A stretch of DNA of 64,000 nucleotides from Rhizobium ruizarguesonis (GTDB taxonomy: Bacteria; Pseudomonadota; Alphaproteobacteria; Rhizobiales; Rhizobiaceae), in contig NZ_PQIG01000088.1 of NCBI RefSeq assembly GCF_012349115.1, positions 1-64,000 on the forward strand, given 5' to 3'. How positions within the stretch are numbered: the first letter of the stretch is position 1; each line of letters begins with the position of its first letter. The notes beneath the pieces were generated by a model. The model was not told the DNA's origin, searched no databases, and saw only the letters and a program-made list of their open reading frames with translations. The position numbers and the translations under genes are program-made. Below are positions 1-8,070 of the stretch, piece after piece.

Positions 1-15
1 GTCCCAATGAATCAC

Positions 16-41
16 AAACCCCTGGACGGTGCCAGGGGTTT
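16..41. repeat. Perfect 10-bp inverted repeat
   Basis: AAACCCCTGG (16-25) and CCAGGGGTTT (32-41) form a 10-bp stem with a 6-base loop. No T-run follows on the plus strand. It lies just before a stronger terminator and may be a first terminator hairpin for a gene that ends left of the window. Confidence 0.6.
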
Positions 42-54
42 GTCAGCAGTCTGA

Positions 55-79
55 GGGCCGCGCTCGCGCGGCCCTTTTT
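55..79 (+). terminator. Rho-independent terminator of an upstream gene
   Basis: GGGCCGCG (55-62), a 4-base loop and CGCGGCCC (67-74) are followed directly by TTTTT (75-79). It ends transcription entering from the left. It also argues that the first gene does not start at the in-frame codon at 78 but further downstream. Confidence 0.8.
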
Positions 80-155
80 GTTGCGCGCATGGTTTGGAAT
101 GGCGTGGGCGCGAACCTACATAGACGGCATCGTCCAACTGCCCGGCAGGTTTCCC

Positions 156-1157
156 ATGGTTCCCTTCTCCATACTCGACCTTTCCCCCGTTGCCGAAGGC
201 AGCACCGTGCGCCAGTCCCTCGAGGGCTCGGCGCGGATGGCTGTGAAGGCCGAGGAATTCGGTTACAAGCGCTTCTGGCTCGCCGAACATCACGGCATGC
301 CGGGGATCGCCAGCGCTGCCACCGCCGTTGTCATCGGCCATGTCGGGGCTGCGACAAAGCGCATCCGCATCGGCTCCGGCGGCATCATGCTGCCCAATCA
401 TTCGCCGCTCGTTATCGCCGAGCAGTTCGGCACGCTGGAGGCGCTCTTCCCCGGTCGCATCGATCTCGGCCTCGGGCGTGCACCGGGAACGGACATGCGC
501 ACGGCACAGGCGCTGCGGCGCAACCTCGAGGCCGGTGCAAACAGCTTCCCCAACGACGTGGTGGAACTGCAGCAACTCCTCGATACGCCGGTCGAGAACC
601 AGGCGATCCTCGCAGTTCCCGGCAATGGCTCACATATCCCGATCTGGCTGCTCGGCTCCAGTCTCTACAGCGCCCAACTCGCCGGCATGCTCGGGCTTCC
701 CTATGCCTTCGCCTCGCATTTCGCGCCCGACATGCTGCTCGATGCGATTGCGATCTACCGTGACCGCTTCCAACCCTCGGCGACGCTCGATAAGCCCCAT
801 GTGATGGTCGGCGTCATGGGTGCTGTGGCGGCGACGGACGAGGAGGCACGCTATCATTTCACCTCCGCCCAGCAGCAATTCGTCAATCTGCGCCGCAATG
901 TCCGCGGTCCGTTCCCACGTCCGGTGGCCGATATGGGGGACTTCTGGTCGCCGATGGAAAAGATGAATGTCGAACACACGCTGCGTTATGCCGTGGTAGG
1001 CTCGCCGAAGACGGCGGAGGCGAAACTGACGGAGTTTCTGCGGGAAACGCAGGCCGACGAGGTGATCATCTCGATGCCGATCCACGACATCGAGGCGCGG
1101 CTGACATCGGTGGAACTATTCGCGGGGCTGGGAAATTTCATGCGAGCCGCCGCTTAG
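156..1157 (+). CDS. LLM-class flavin-dependent oxidoreductase (luciferase-like)
   Basis: A 333-residue luciferase-like monooxygenase, probably FMN-dependent and cytosolic; the substrate is unknown. The N-terminus LSPVAEGST, the FWLAEHHGMP segment near residue 45 and the RIRIGSGGIMLPNHSP segment are typical of the MsnO8/YhbW-like branch. RIDLGLGRAPGTD follows near residue 105. The in-frame codon at 78 lies inside the upstream terminator, so I chose the ATG at 156, which is preceded by GGCAGGT. The gene stands alone. Its TAG stop is the first base triplet of a palindromic intergenic repeat. Confidence 0.85.
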   Translation: MVPFSILDLSPVAEGSTVRQSLEGSARMAVKAEEFGYKRFWLAEHHGMPGIASAATAVVIGHVGAATKRIRIGSGGIMLPNHSPLVIAEQFGTLEALFPGRIDLGLGRAPGTDMRTAQALRRNLEAGANSFPNDVVELQQLLDTPVENQAILAVPGNGSHIPIWLLGSSLYSAQLAGMLGLPYAFASHFAPDMLLDAIAIYRDRFQPSATLDKPHVMVGVMGAVAATDEEARYHFTSAQQQFVNLRRNVRGPFPRPVADMGDFWSPMEKMNVEHTLRYAVVGSPKTAEAKLTEFLRETQADEVIISMPIHDIEARLTSVELFAGLGNFMRAAA

Positions 1158-1266
1158 AACAGGATGATTTTAGGCCGGTCGGCCTAAAATCTGAATCCTG
1201 TTCTACATTATATAGTTAGAGCATGATGTCGTCCGAAAACCGCTCACACTTTTCGGCATCCTGCTC
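1156..1266. repeat. Rhizobial intergenic palindromic repeat, copy 1 (RIME-like)
   Basis: Begins AGAACAGGATGATTTTAGGC, folds through GATTTTAGGCC/GGCCTAAAATC, and continues into an AGAGCATGATGTCG...CTGCTC arm. A nearly identical copy is at 3896-4008. The two-palindrome design resembles Rhizobium-specific intergenic mosaic elements. The left edge overlaps the TAG stop of the preceding gene. Confidence 0.8.
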
Positions 1267-1314
1267 CAGGGCCTGCGCGAGGCGGCACTCTGACGACGCC
1301 ACCTTTCCGGCAAG

Positions 1315-1343
1315 AAAAAACCCGGCGTTGCAGCCGGGTTTTT
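1315..1343 (-). terminator. Terminator of yebC
   Basis: AAAAACCCGGC (1316-1326), a 6-base loop and GCCGGGTTTTT (1333-1343). On the minus strand this is a GC stem ending in a T-run, 23 bases after the yebC stop. Confidence 0.85.
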
Positions 1344-1365
1344 ATTTGACCCCTGCCTCAGGAGA

Positions 1366-2112
1366 TCAGGCCGAGAGCTTCGCCAGCACTTCTTCCGAGA
1401 CTTCGAAGTTGGAATAGACGTTCTGCACGTCGTCATCGTCTTCCAGGCTGTCGATGAGTTTCAGCAGCGACTGGGCTTTTTCCTCGTCCACCGGCACGTT
1501 GTTCTGGGCGCGCCAGACGGCCTTGACGGTTTCGGCTTCGCCGAGGCTCGATTCCAGCGCTTTCGCCACTTCGCCGAGGGCTTCGAAGGCGCAGGTGATG
1601 TAGTGGCCGTCTTCATCGGTCTCGACGTCGTCGGCGCCGGCTTCGATCGCGGCTTCCATCACCTTGTCGCCATCGCCGACGGAAAGCTTGTAGGTGATTT
1701 CTCCGACATGGTCGAAGGAGAAGGACACCGAACCGGTTTCGCCGAGAGCGCCGCCGGCCTTGGTGAAGCTCGAGCGGACGTTGGAGGCGGTGCGGTTGCG
1801 GTTGTCGGTCAGGGCCTCGACGATGATCGCCGTGCCGCCGGGGCCGTAGCCCTCATAGCGGACTTCATCGTAATTTTCGCCGTCGGCGCCGGCCGCCTTC
1901 TTGATGGCGCGGTCGATATTGTCCTTCGGCATGGACTGGGCCTTGGCGTTCTGGATCGCCAGGCGAAGGCGGGCGTTCATCGTCGGGTCGGGCAGGCCGG
2001 CCTTGGCGGCAACGGTGATTTCGCGCGCAAGCTTGGAGAACATTTTCGACCGCACGGCATCCTGACGGCCTTTGCGGTGCATGATGTTTTTAAACTGTGA
2101 ATGGCCAGCCAT
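1366..2112 (-). CDS. yebC: YebC/PmpR family DNA-binding regulatory protein
   Basis: A 248-residue member of the universal YebC family (transcriptional regulator; some members act in translation). The family-defining N-terminus AGHSQFKNIMHRKGRQD is intact, as are NIDRAIKKA (about residue 73) and the YEGYGPGG segment. The acidic C-terminal part is as usual. An upstream in-frame ATG at 2127 would add five residues. I chose 2112 because the family starts with MAGHS and AGGGGTG lies 3-9 bases upstream. The gene is divergent from the PPOX-like gene at 2254, with a shared promoter region between them. Confidence 0.95.
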   Translation of the reverse strand: MAGHSQFKNIMHRKGRQDAVRSKMFSKLAREITVAAKAGLPDPTMNARLRLAIQNAKAQSMPKDNIDRAIKKAAGADGENYDEVRYEGYGPGGTAIIVEALTDNRNRTASNVRSSFTKAGGALGETGSVSFSFDHVGEITYKLSVGDGDKVMEAAIEAGADDVETDEDGHYITCAFEALGEVAKALESSLGEAETVKAVWRAQNNVPVDEEKAQSLLKLIDSLEDDDDVQNVYSNFEVSEEVLAKLSA

Positions 2113-2253
2113 GGCACCCCTGTTCACGTCTCATTGTTCGGAATGGGCCGCCTTATAAGAGCGAAACGGCACCCGTTCAAGGAAAAAGCAGTTCGGAACA
2201 AAGGCGAGGGGATGACGTTTCAACGGAACTCCATCCAACGGAAAGGAACGGTC

Positions 2254-2757
2254 ATGGCAAGTCTCAGCGAGGCGCAGGAACATCCAGCACGTCAGCTCTG
2301 GGATCAGGTCAACGATGTCCATGCCGGCATGCTCGGAATTTCCGGACTGGATATGCACATGCAGCCGATGGCGCCGCATGCCGATCCCACCACCAACACC
2401 ATCTGGTTTTACACCAAGACCGACGCCGACATCGTGCGCGCCATCAAGCCCGGCAGCCGCGCGCATTTCTGCGTTATCGGCAAGGATCACGACTATCACG
2501 CCTGCCTCGCCGGTGTGATCGAGGTGCATCCTGATCCTTCCAAGATCGAGGAATACTGGAGCTCGATCGTCGCGGCCTGGTATGATGGCGGCAAGAAGGA
2601 CCCCAAGCTTACCATGCTGTCCCTCCATGTCGACGATGCCGAGATCTGGGTTTCCACAGGCAACAAGCTGAAATTCGGCTGGGAGATCGCCAAGGCCAAT
2701 CTCGACGACGACAAGATGCCGGATGTCGGCATCAAGCGCCATCTGCAGTTCGCCTGA
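2254..2757 (+). CDS. Pyridoxamine 5'-phosphate oxidase family protein (general stress protein 26-like)
   Basis: A 167-residue split-barrel flavin-binding protein of the PNPOx-like superfamily. The line HMQPMAPHADPTTNTIWFYT and the following TDADIVRAI are characteristic of the stress-protein-26 group. WVSTGNKLKFGWEIAKANL near the C-terminus also fits. The substrate is unknown; true PdxH activity is unlikely, because the protein is short. Start at 2254 is supported by GGAAAGGAACG upstream. It is monocistronic and is followed by two intergenic hairpins. Confidence 0.85.
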   Translation: MASLSEAQEHPARQLWDQVNDVHAGMLGISGLDMHMQPMAPHADPTTNTIWFYTKTDADIVRAIKPGSRAHFCVIGKDHDYHACLAGVIEVHPDPSKIEEYWSSIVAAWYDGGKKDPKLTMLSLHVDDAEIWVSTGNKLKFGWEIAKANLDDDKMPDVGIKRHLQFA

Positions 2758-2770
2758 TGCGCGAGGCTCC

Positions 2771-2816
2771 TGCATAATTCCTTAAATCGGAATCGATTTA
2801 AGGATAAAATTATGCA
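2771..2816. repeat. Palindromic intergenic element (TGCATAATT type)
   Basis: TGCATAATTCCTTAAATCG and CGATTTAAGGATAAAATTATGCA form a long imperfect hairpin directly after the PPOX-like gene. Its AT-rich composition differs from the flanking coding DNA. It may act as a bidirectional terminator. Confidence 0.7.
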
Positions 2817-2831
2817 GCAATTCAAAGTGCC

Positions 2832-2871
2832 ACAGCGTCCTTTGCGCGTCTAAAAAGACGCGCGGCGCTGT
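2832..2871. repeat. Second hairpin after the PPOX-like gene
   Basis: ACAGCG...GCGCGTCT, a short A-rich loop, then AGACGCGC..CGCTGT. It pairs over most of its length and is placed between two convergent genes, so it may be a mosaic-element module or a terminator. Confidence 0.6.
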
Positions 2872-2893
2872 AGAAGGAAAACCGCCGGGCCTT

Positions 2894-3739
2894 TTACTGC
2901 ACACCCTTCAGCACATAGATCAGCGGCTTTTTCGGCAGAGTGCGCATGGAGACGGTGATACTGTCATCGGGCGCATTGGCGACGTCGAAATCCTTGCCGA
3001 ACATCGAGACGAAGGCTTCGACTGGCGGGCCGCGCCGGTGCATCGGCAGGATTAACGACGAGCGTAGCCGCTTGATGACGCGGCTCATGCTGTCGGCGCC
3101 CATTGTCAGGCCACCGTCGACGGGAACCATGACGATGTCGAGGCGGCCGATCTCGGTATAATGGGCATCCGTCAGTTCGTAGTGCAAGTGGCCGAGATGA
3201 CCGATGCAGAGGCCGGCGATTTCGAAAATGAAGATGGAGTTGCCGTTCTCGTGCGCACCGCCGAGGCCATAGCTGAAGCGGATATCCGTCGTGACGTTGC
3301 GGATATAAGCATCGCCGACGACGAGATTGATATTCGCCTTCTCGCCCGGAACATCGCTCCACCCATGCAGCACATGCTTGATGCCGGGATCGGGCGTCAA
3401 GGTGAAGTGGGTCGAATGGGCCTTGTTCATGGTTACGACGTCGGGCATCGTCGCCGGCCTGTACCAGCCATTATAATCTGTCGCGATGACGATGCCTGAG
3501 GGCGTTTCGATCTCGAAGGTGGAGTGGCCGAGGAAGGTGAGTTTGACGTCCTCGCCCTCGGAGACGGCAGGCATCAGCGGCGGAGCGCCGGAAAAGCTTG
3601 CGAAGGTCACCTTGGGGATGGTTTGCGCGATCGCCTGGCACTGGCTGACCGGTGGCCGCTGCTCTTGTGCCCCGGCAAGATTCGGCGCGGCGAAGGCCGC
3701 AAGGCATGCGATAGCGAGGACAAGATATCGCGGCTTCAT
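2894..3739 (-). CDS. Exported MBL-fold metallo-hydrolase-like protein
   Basis: A 281-residue protein with a Sec signal peptide (MKPRYLVLAIACLAAFAAPNLAGA), so probably periplasmic. The mature part opens with KLTFLGHSTFEIETPSG, the UlaG-like metallo-beta-lactamase fold entry, followed by a GHLGHLHYELTDAH segment and LILPMHRRG near the end. The usual HxHxDH metal motif is not seen as such; the corresponding region reads AHSTHFT, so catalytic activity is uncertain. The start at 3739 has GGAGGGGTGGC upstream and gives a clean signal peptide. The in-frame ATG at 3763 would spoil it. Confidence 0.75.
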   Translation of the reverse strand: MKPRYLVLAIACLAAFAAPNLAGAQEQRPPVSQCQAIAQTIPKVTFASFSGAPPLMPAVSEGEDVKLTFLGHSTFEIETPSGIVIATDYNGWYRPATMPDVVTMNKAHSTHFTLTPDPGIKHVLHGWSDVPGEKANINLVVGDAYIRNVTTDIRFSYGLGGAHENGNSIFIFEIAGLCIGHLGHLHYELTDAHYTEIGRLDIVMVPVDGGLTMGADSMSRVIKRLRSSLILPMHRRGPPVEAFVSMFGKDFDVANAPDDSITVSMRTLPKKPLIYVLKGVQ

Positions 3740-3773
3740 GCCACCCCTCCGGCGCTCTATCACCTTTTGATCG

Positions 3774-3817
3774 GCGCATAACCCCGAAAATCAATTCCGA
3801 TTTTCGGGGTTATGCGC
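3774..3817. repeat. Perfect 19-bp inverted repeat
   Basis: GCGCATAACCCCGAAAATC (3774-3792), loop AATTCC and the exact complement (3799-3817). It lies 35 bases upstream of the MBL-fold start codon, in the space between two minus-strand genes. It could be a terminator-like or mobile palindromic element. It lacks a T-run. Confidence 0.8.
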
Positions 3818-3895
3818 GAATGGCGGAGGATGCGGCATGAGGCCGCAGGGGTCCAGACGGAGGATGCTCACAATTGCGTGTTGGCGGGGTGGCTA

Positions 3896-4008
3896 GAACA
3901 GGATGATTTTAGGCCCGGTTGGCCTAAAATCTGAATCCTGTTCTCAATTAAAGAGCTAGAGCATGATGTCGCCCGAAAACCGCTCACACTTTTCAGCATC
4001 ATGCTCTA
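3896..4008. repeat. Rhizobial intergenic palindromic repeat, copy 2 (RIME-like)
   Basis: Same order as copy 1 at 1156-1266: AGAACAGGATGATTTTAGGC, its complement, CCTGTTCT, then AGAGCATGATGTCGCCCGAA...CATCATGCTCTA. Only a few bases differ. Its right end supplies the TAG stop (4006-4008, minus strand) of the YmdB-like gene. Confidence 0.85.
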
Positions 4009-4830
4009 TCGCCAGAACTCCGGCACCGTCTCGGCCAGTCGCGGCCCGAGCCGGAGCGGCGCGATCTTTTCGGCAAGTCCCGTCGTATCCGAGATTTCCA
4101 CGCCGACACCGCAGATCGTCGCGGGACCGTTCGCGGCCTCCATGCGGCCCTTCGGCATTTTGGAGATGAAGCGGTTGAGCGGCTCCTCCTTGTCCATGCC
4201 GAGGGAGGAGTCGTAGTCGCCGCACATGCCGGCATCCGACATATAGGCGGTGCCGCCGTTCAGGATCTGTGCGTCGGCCGTCGGTACATGCGTGTGGGTG
4301 CCGACGACGAAGCTGGCGCGGCCGTCGACGAAATGGCCGAAGCACTGCTTCTCGCTGGTCGCCTCGGCATGGAAATCGAAGATGATCGCGTCGGCCTGTT
4401 CCTTCAGCGGGCAGGCGTCGAGGATGACTTCCGCCGATTTGAAGGGGTCGTCGAGTTCCGGATGCATGAAGACCCGGCCCATGACGTTGGCGACGAGCAC
4501 GCGCGCGCCGTTCCTGGCATAGAAAAGGCCGGAGCCGCGGCCAGGCGTGCCTTGCGGATAGTTGGCAGGACGCAGGAACTGATCGTGCCGGCCGGCAAAA
4601 GCGACGGCTTCCTTCTGGTCCCAGACGTGATTGCCCGTCGTCACCACATCGGCGCCGGCATTGATCGTTTCCAGAAAGATGTCCTCGGTGATGCCGAAGC
4701 CGCCAGCGGCGTTCTCGCCGTTGACGATGACGAAATCGAGTTTGAGGTCGGAAACCAGGCCGGGAAGACGGTCCCAGACCGCCGTGCGTCCCGTCTTGCC
4801 GACCATGTCACCCAGAAAAAGCAGCCGCAT
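4006..4830 (-). CDS. YmdB-like metallophosphoesterase (TIGR00282 family)
   Basis: A 274-residue cytosolic phosphoesterase. The metal-binding motifs are in place: GDMVGKTGR at the N-terminus, NGENAAGG (about residue 39), GNHVWD (about residue 66) and GTHTHVPTAD (about residue 177). Family members are dinuclear metal phosphodiesterases and some hydrolyse cyclic nucleotides; the substrate here is inferred only. It starts 3 bases after the stop of the 5-formyl-THF cyclo-ligase gene, so the two are cotranscribed. Its stop codon falls within a palindromic repeat. Confidence 0.9.
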   Translation of the reverse strand: MRLLFLGDMVGKTGRTAVWDRLPGLVSDLKLDFVIVNGENAAGGFGITEDIFLETINAGADVVTTGNHVWDQKEAVAFAGRHDQFLRPANYPQGTPGRGSGLFYARNGARVLVANVMGRVFMHPELDDPFKSAEVILDACPLKEQADAIIFDFHAEATSEKQCFGHFVDGRASFVVGTHTHVPTADAQILNGGTAYMSDAGMCGDYDSSLGMDKEEPLNRFISKMPKGRMEAANGPATICGVGVEISDTTGLAEKIAPLRLGPRLAETVPEFWR

Positions 4831-4833
4831 TCC

Positions 4834-5421
4834 CTATCCAATCCAAGAGGCAAAAAAGCGAAGGCCGCTTTCTGTCAGGATGGCATCCAGGCTTATGTCG
4901 TGCGGCTCAGCGGGCACATGTGCCACTTCCTGGCAGTCGAATGCAATGCCGATCAGCTTCGGATGCAGGCCTTTTTGCCTCAGCCGGCTGATGGCGCGGT
5001 CGTAGTGGCCGGCGCCGTAGCCGATGCGGTGGCCGCGGGCATCGAAGGCCGAAAGCGGCACCAGCATGATCTCGGGATCAAGAATGGCGGCATCTGTGCC
5101 GGGGCCGACCGTGCCGAAACCGGTATCGACGAGCGGCGCACCTTCCGCCAGCTCGCGAAAGACGATGGTCTGCCGATCGAGGATCGCCGGCACGCAGAGC
5201 CGCGCACCGCGCACGGCAAAGCGCGCCATCAGCGGCCTGAGATCGGCTTCCGAACGGATCGGCAGAAAGCCGGAGATGATCGTACCCAGCGCAAAACCGA
5301 CGGCCTCGCCGGCATGTTCGGCCATTGCGAGACTTTTGGAGGCGCGTTTCTCTGCGGGGATGTCGTCGCGTGCGGACAGCCGTTCGTTGCGCAACTGCGC
5401 TTTCAATTCTCTAGAGGTCAT
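4834..5421 (-). CDS. 5-formyltetrahydrofolate cyclo-ligase
   Basis: A 195-residue cytosolic enzyme of folate one-carbon metabolism that converts 5-formyl-THF to 5,10-methenyl-THF with ATP. The signature GYGAGHYDRAIS near residue 133 matches the family's GxGxGxYDR substrate/ATP site. LVPLSAFDARGHRIGYGAG also fits. It is the first gene of a two-gene minus-strand unit with the YmdB-like gene. In many bacteria 6S RNA lies next to this gene; I could not recognise one in the 117 bases upstream. Confidence 0.9.
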   Translation of the reverse strand: MTSRELKAQLRNERLSARDDIPAEKRASKSLAMAEHAGEAVGFALGTIISGFLPIRSEADLRPLMARFAVRGARLCVPAILDRQTIVFRELAEGAPLVDTGFGTVGPGTDAAILDPEIMLVPLSAFDARGHRIGYGAGHYDRAISRLRQKGLHPKLIGIAFDCQEVAHVPAEPHDISLDAILTESGLRFFASWIG

Positions 5422-5538
5422 TCGATCTGCCGGTTCTGAGAGATTTACCCGAGCATAGACGGCTGGATGTTGGATGCAAATGCCGGATGCGACAGCATCA
5501 CGCGCGTTTCACGCCTCGGCCGCCGGCGGCAGCGATCG

Positions 5539-6249
5539 TCAGACGACGATGCTTGTCGGTATTGTCGCCGTGGCGATGGAGAAGCCCGCCATATCAGGAA
5601 CGGCATTGGCTCCGGCCTGCCGGTCTTGCTGCCGCAACTCGCGCATCGCCTTTTCGAGCACTTGCTTGAGTTCGCGCACGACCGCCTTGAACTCTTCCAT
5701 CGTTTCTCGATCATCGGCCGAGATGCCCGAGAATTTCGGGGCATCCTCGGCGACGCTGGCATAGGCGTTGCGGACATTGGTGGCGGCGTCCGGTTCCTGC
5801 GAGCCGGTCTCGCCGGCCGCAGTTTCTCCTGAAGTATCCGTCAGCGCAGCGGCGGCCCCGCTCGTTGCGATTGCTGTCGCATCCGTGGTTGTTGCATCCA
5901 CCGGAACAGCCGTTGCGGGACTGCCGGTCGCGACTGATGATGCGAATTCGGAGGCGGCGGTGCCAACCTTGCGCGCCAGTTCGGCGGCCAGCCGGGCGAC
6001 CACCTCAGGCGCCATGTTGGAGCTGCGCAACATCTCCAATTCCTGTTTTGCCTCTTCGAGCTTGCGTTGTGCCTTTGCCTTGGCCTCGTCTCCCGAGTTC
6101 GCCAAGGTCTGGCGCATCTGCTGCAACGCCTGGGTGGCGCGCTGCAGCTTCAGCACGCCTTGATCGGTCTCGCTTCCGGCGGCTGAAATGGCTGCCGTCG
6201 AAGACGTGCCGCGCAAGATGATGGAGGCAGACGTGGTTGCGACCTGCAT
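5539..6249 (-). CDS. Hypothetical protein with central coiled coil
   Basis: A 236-residue protein I do not recognise. The N-terminus (MQVATTSASIILRGTSS) is not a Sec signal. Residues about 35-85 form a strong heptad-rich coiled coil (LQRATQALQQMRQTLANSG and following, KLEEAKQELEMLRSS). An Ala/Thr-rich low-complexity middle follows, and a second helical, charged stretch (MEEFKAVVRELKQVLEKAM) lies near residue 190. The start at 6249 has GGGGA seven bases upstream. An in-frame ATG at 6288 lacks a ribosome site. Orientation matches the sqd operon upstream but the 58-base gap contains short inverted repeats, so linkage is uncertain. Confidence 0.65.
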   Translation of the reverse strand: MQVATTSASIILRGTSSTAAISAAGSETDQGVLKLQRATQALQQMRQTLANSGDEAKAKAQRKLEEAKQELEMLRSSNMAPEVVARLAAELARKVGTAASEFASSVATGSPATAVPVDATTTDATAIATSGAAAALTDTSGETAAGETGSQEPDAATNVRNAYASVAEDAPKFSGISADDRETMEEFKAVVRELKQVLEKAMRELRQQDRQAGANAVPDMAGFSIATATIPTSIVV

Positions 6250-6307
6250 GGACAATCCCCGATTTTTAATTCGGGCCCCCGATTGCAATTCGGCGCATTT
6301 TGCAACG

Positions 6308-7225
6308 TCAGGCTTGCGTGGACCTGTGTCTTGGGGATTCGGGAAGCGCAGCGGCCAGCCGCCGTATCGTCTCGTCGAATAGAGGCGCTCCGCCGGGCGC
6401 CCAGCCGAGCGCGCGGATTTTCGCCGTGCTCATGGGATTGAGCGCAGCGCTATCGGCGGGAGCCGGCAGCGCGTGTCGACAGCCCGTCTCGCTGCGGATG
6501 GGTGAAAGGATATCGCGCGTGTCGACCGACATGTCCGAGACGTTGAAGACCTCGCCGGAGATGCGAGTGCTTTCCGTCTCCAGCATCAGCCGTACCGCCC
6601 GCCCGAGATCGCGGCCGTGAACCTCGGTTCCCACGCGGGCAACAACCGGCCGGCCGGCGAGGTAATCGGCGATGAGGCCGTCCCATTTGTTCGGCGAGAG
6701 ATCGCCATAGACGCCGGTCGGCCTCAAGCTTACGCCAGCAAAACCCGGCGTCGAGAGATGGGCAAGCGCCCGCTCGGCATCGAGCTTGACCTGGCCGTAG
6801 AGTGTTTCGGGCTTGGCCAGCATCGTCTCCGTCAGTTCCGTTCCTGGCGGGTGTTCGCCATAGGCGGCGCGGCTGGACAGGAAGACGCAGCGGCGCGTGC
6901 CGGCGCGTTTGGCGGCTTCGAAAAGCCGGACGGTGCCGTCGAGGTTGAACCTGTGGAAGGTCTTCGGATCGTCGCCCTCGCCGCCACGATATTTGCCCGG
7001 AACATGGCTGAAGGCGGCGTGGACGAAGAAATAGGCGTCGTCGAAGACGTCGATCTGATCCTTGTCGGGATCGAGCGAAAGTGCTGCGAACTCGACCGGG
7101 CGGGAGAAGAGGCGCGGCAGCGGCGCGCGGCGCCCACCGACGATCACCTGATATCCGGCGGCCAGCAGTTCCTCGACCACATACCGGCCGACGAGACCCG
7201 TTCCACCCGATACCAGTACCTTCAT
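6308..7225 (-). CDS. sqdC: NAD-dependent epimerase/dehydratase SqdC-like (sulfolipid operon)
   Basis: A 305-residue extended short-chain dehydrogenase. The dinucleotide motif GGTGLVGRYVVEEL opens the protein and the catalytic pair appears as YGQVKLDAE (about residue 143). Position as the third gene of a sqdB-sqdD-sqdC order is what identifies it. In Rhodobacter and Sinorhizobium the operon makes sulfoquinovosyl diacylglycerol, and the exact step of SqdC is not settled in my knowledge. Its ATG overlaps the sqdD stop in an ATGA, which indicates translational coupling. Confidence 0.8.
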   Translation of the reverse strand: MKVLVSGGTGLVGRYVVEELLAAGYQVIVGGRRAPLPRLFSRPVEFAALSLDPDKDQIDVFDDAYFFVHAAFSHVPGKYRGGEGDDPKTFHRFNLDGTVRLFEAAKRAGTRRCVFLSSRAAYGEHPPGTELTETMLAKPETLYGQVKLDAERALAHLSTPGFAGVSLRPTGVYGDLSPNKWDGLIADYLAGRPVVARVGTEVHGRDLGRAVRLMLETESTRISGEVFNVSDMSVDTRDILSPIRSETGCRHALPAPADSAALNPMSTAKIRALGWAPGGAPLFDETIRRLAAALPESPRHRSTQA

Positions 7226-8061
7226 GCTGCCCCTTCCGGATTGTCCAGCGCCGTCACCTCAGGCACATCGCCGCCATCGTGGAAACGGTGCCACAGATCG
7301 ATCAAAGGTTGTAGTCGCGCTGCCTTGGGATGATCCTTTTCCCACGGTTTTTCATACTGGTAGTGCAGGATCGAAATGCTCTTCCAGTCCCAAAGCTCCG
7401 GCATGGTGAACCATACATATTGCAGCATGTTGAAATAAACCGGCAGGCCGTGCCAATGCGGGAAGAACGTCTCAAGAAAGGTCTGATCGGTGCGCCGCCA
7501 GAAAGCGTCTGGACTGTCGAGCCTTTCGAGCATGTGCCGGAATGTGTCATGCGAGGGCGTGGCGACGAAGACGCCGGAATTCATGCGGCGGAAGTCGGCG
7601 AGGCTTTCGTAGACATTGGGGGCGGCGGAAAACTCCGGATAGAGGAAGAGCCTGTCGACATTCTGCAGCACGAGGGCGTCGGCATCGATGAAAACGCAGC
7701 GCTGGTATTCGACGAGCTGCCAGAGCCTGAGCTTGCAGAAATTGTCGAGCGGCGAATGGAAATCCGGCTTGCGGCCCTTGGTGAAAGGGGCTGCAGAATG
7801 GAGCTTGCCGCGGGCGTGGCGTTGGTTGAAGGCCGCGGACAGCGGCAGGTGCTCGACCTCGATCAGGCGGCAGTCGAGCGCCTTCAGGGGCACGAGTGCG
7901 GCTGCATCGACGCCGCTGGTGTGGAGAATGACGATGTCGGCCCCAGTGTCGGTTCGGCGCAGGGAGCGGGCAAGCGCGGTCGCGCCCATGGCGTAATCTG
8001 CATTGGTGACGAGTGTGACATAGGCGAAGCGATGAGGCGGCTGCGTGGTTACGTGCACCAT
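7222..8061 (-). CDS. sqdD: Glycogenin-like glycosyltransferase SqdD (sulfolipid operon)
   Basis: A 279-residue GT8-type (glycogenin-like) glycosyltransferase. The FIDADALVLQNVD segment (about residue 104) contains the DxD sugar-nucleotide/metal motif. MNSGVFVATPS and the FLETFF region also fit the family. In the sqdBDC pathway it is proposed to transfer sulfoquinovose from UDP-sulfoquinovose. I chose the ATG at 8061; a GTG at 8067 is possible. A 139-base palindromic repeat begins 9 bases upstream, between this gene and sqdB. The stop overlaps the sqdC start by 4 bases. Confidence 0.85.
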   Translation of the reverse strand: MVHVTTQPPHRFAYVTLVTNADYAMGATALARSLRRTDTGADIVILHTSGVDAAALVPLKALDCRLIEVEHLPLSAAFNQRHARGKLHSAAPFTKGRKPDFHSPLDNFCKLRLWQLVEYQRCVFIDADALVLQNVDRLFLYPEFSAAPNVYESLADFRRMNSGVFVATPSHDTFRHMLERLDSPDAFWRRTDQTFLETFFPHWHGLPVYFNMLQYVWFTMPELWDWKSISILHYQYEKPWEKDHPKAARLQPLIDLWHRFHDGGDVPEVTALDNPEGAA

Positions 8062-8070
8062 TGCCACACT

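Noticed and set aside
4288..5439. 383-codon frame antisense to the YmdB-like and cyclo-ligase genes
   Set aside because: Both minus-strand genes have catalytic motifs in order. The antisense frame has none.
5422..5538. Possible 6S RNA upstream of the cyclo-ligase gene
   Set aside because: The gap is only 117 bases and I could not draw the long open-bubble hairpin that 6S RNA needs. A covariance search would decide.
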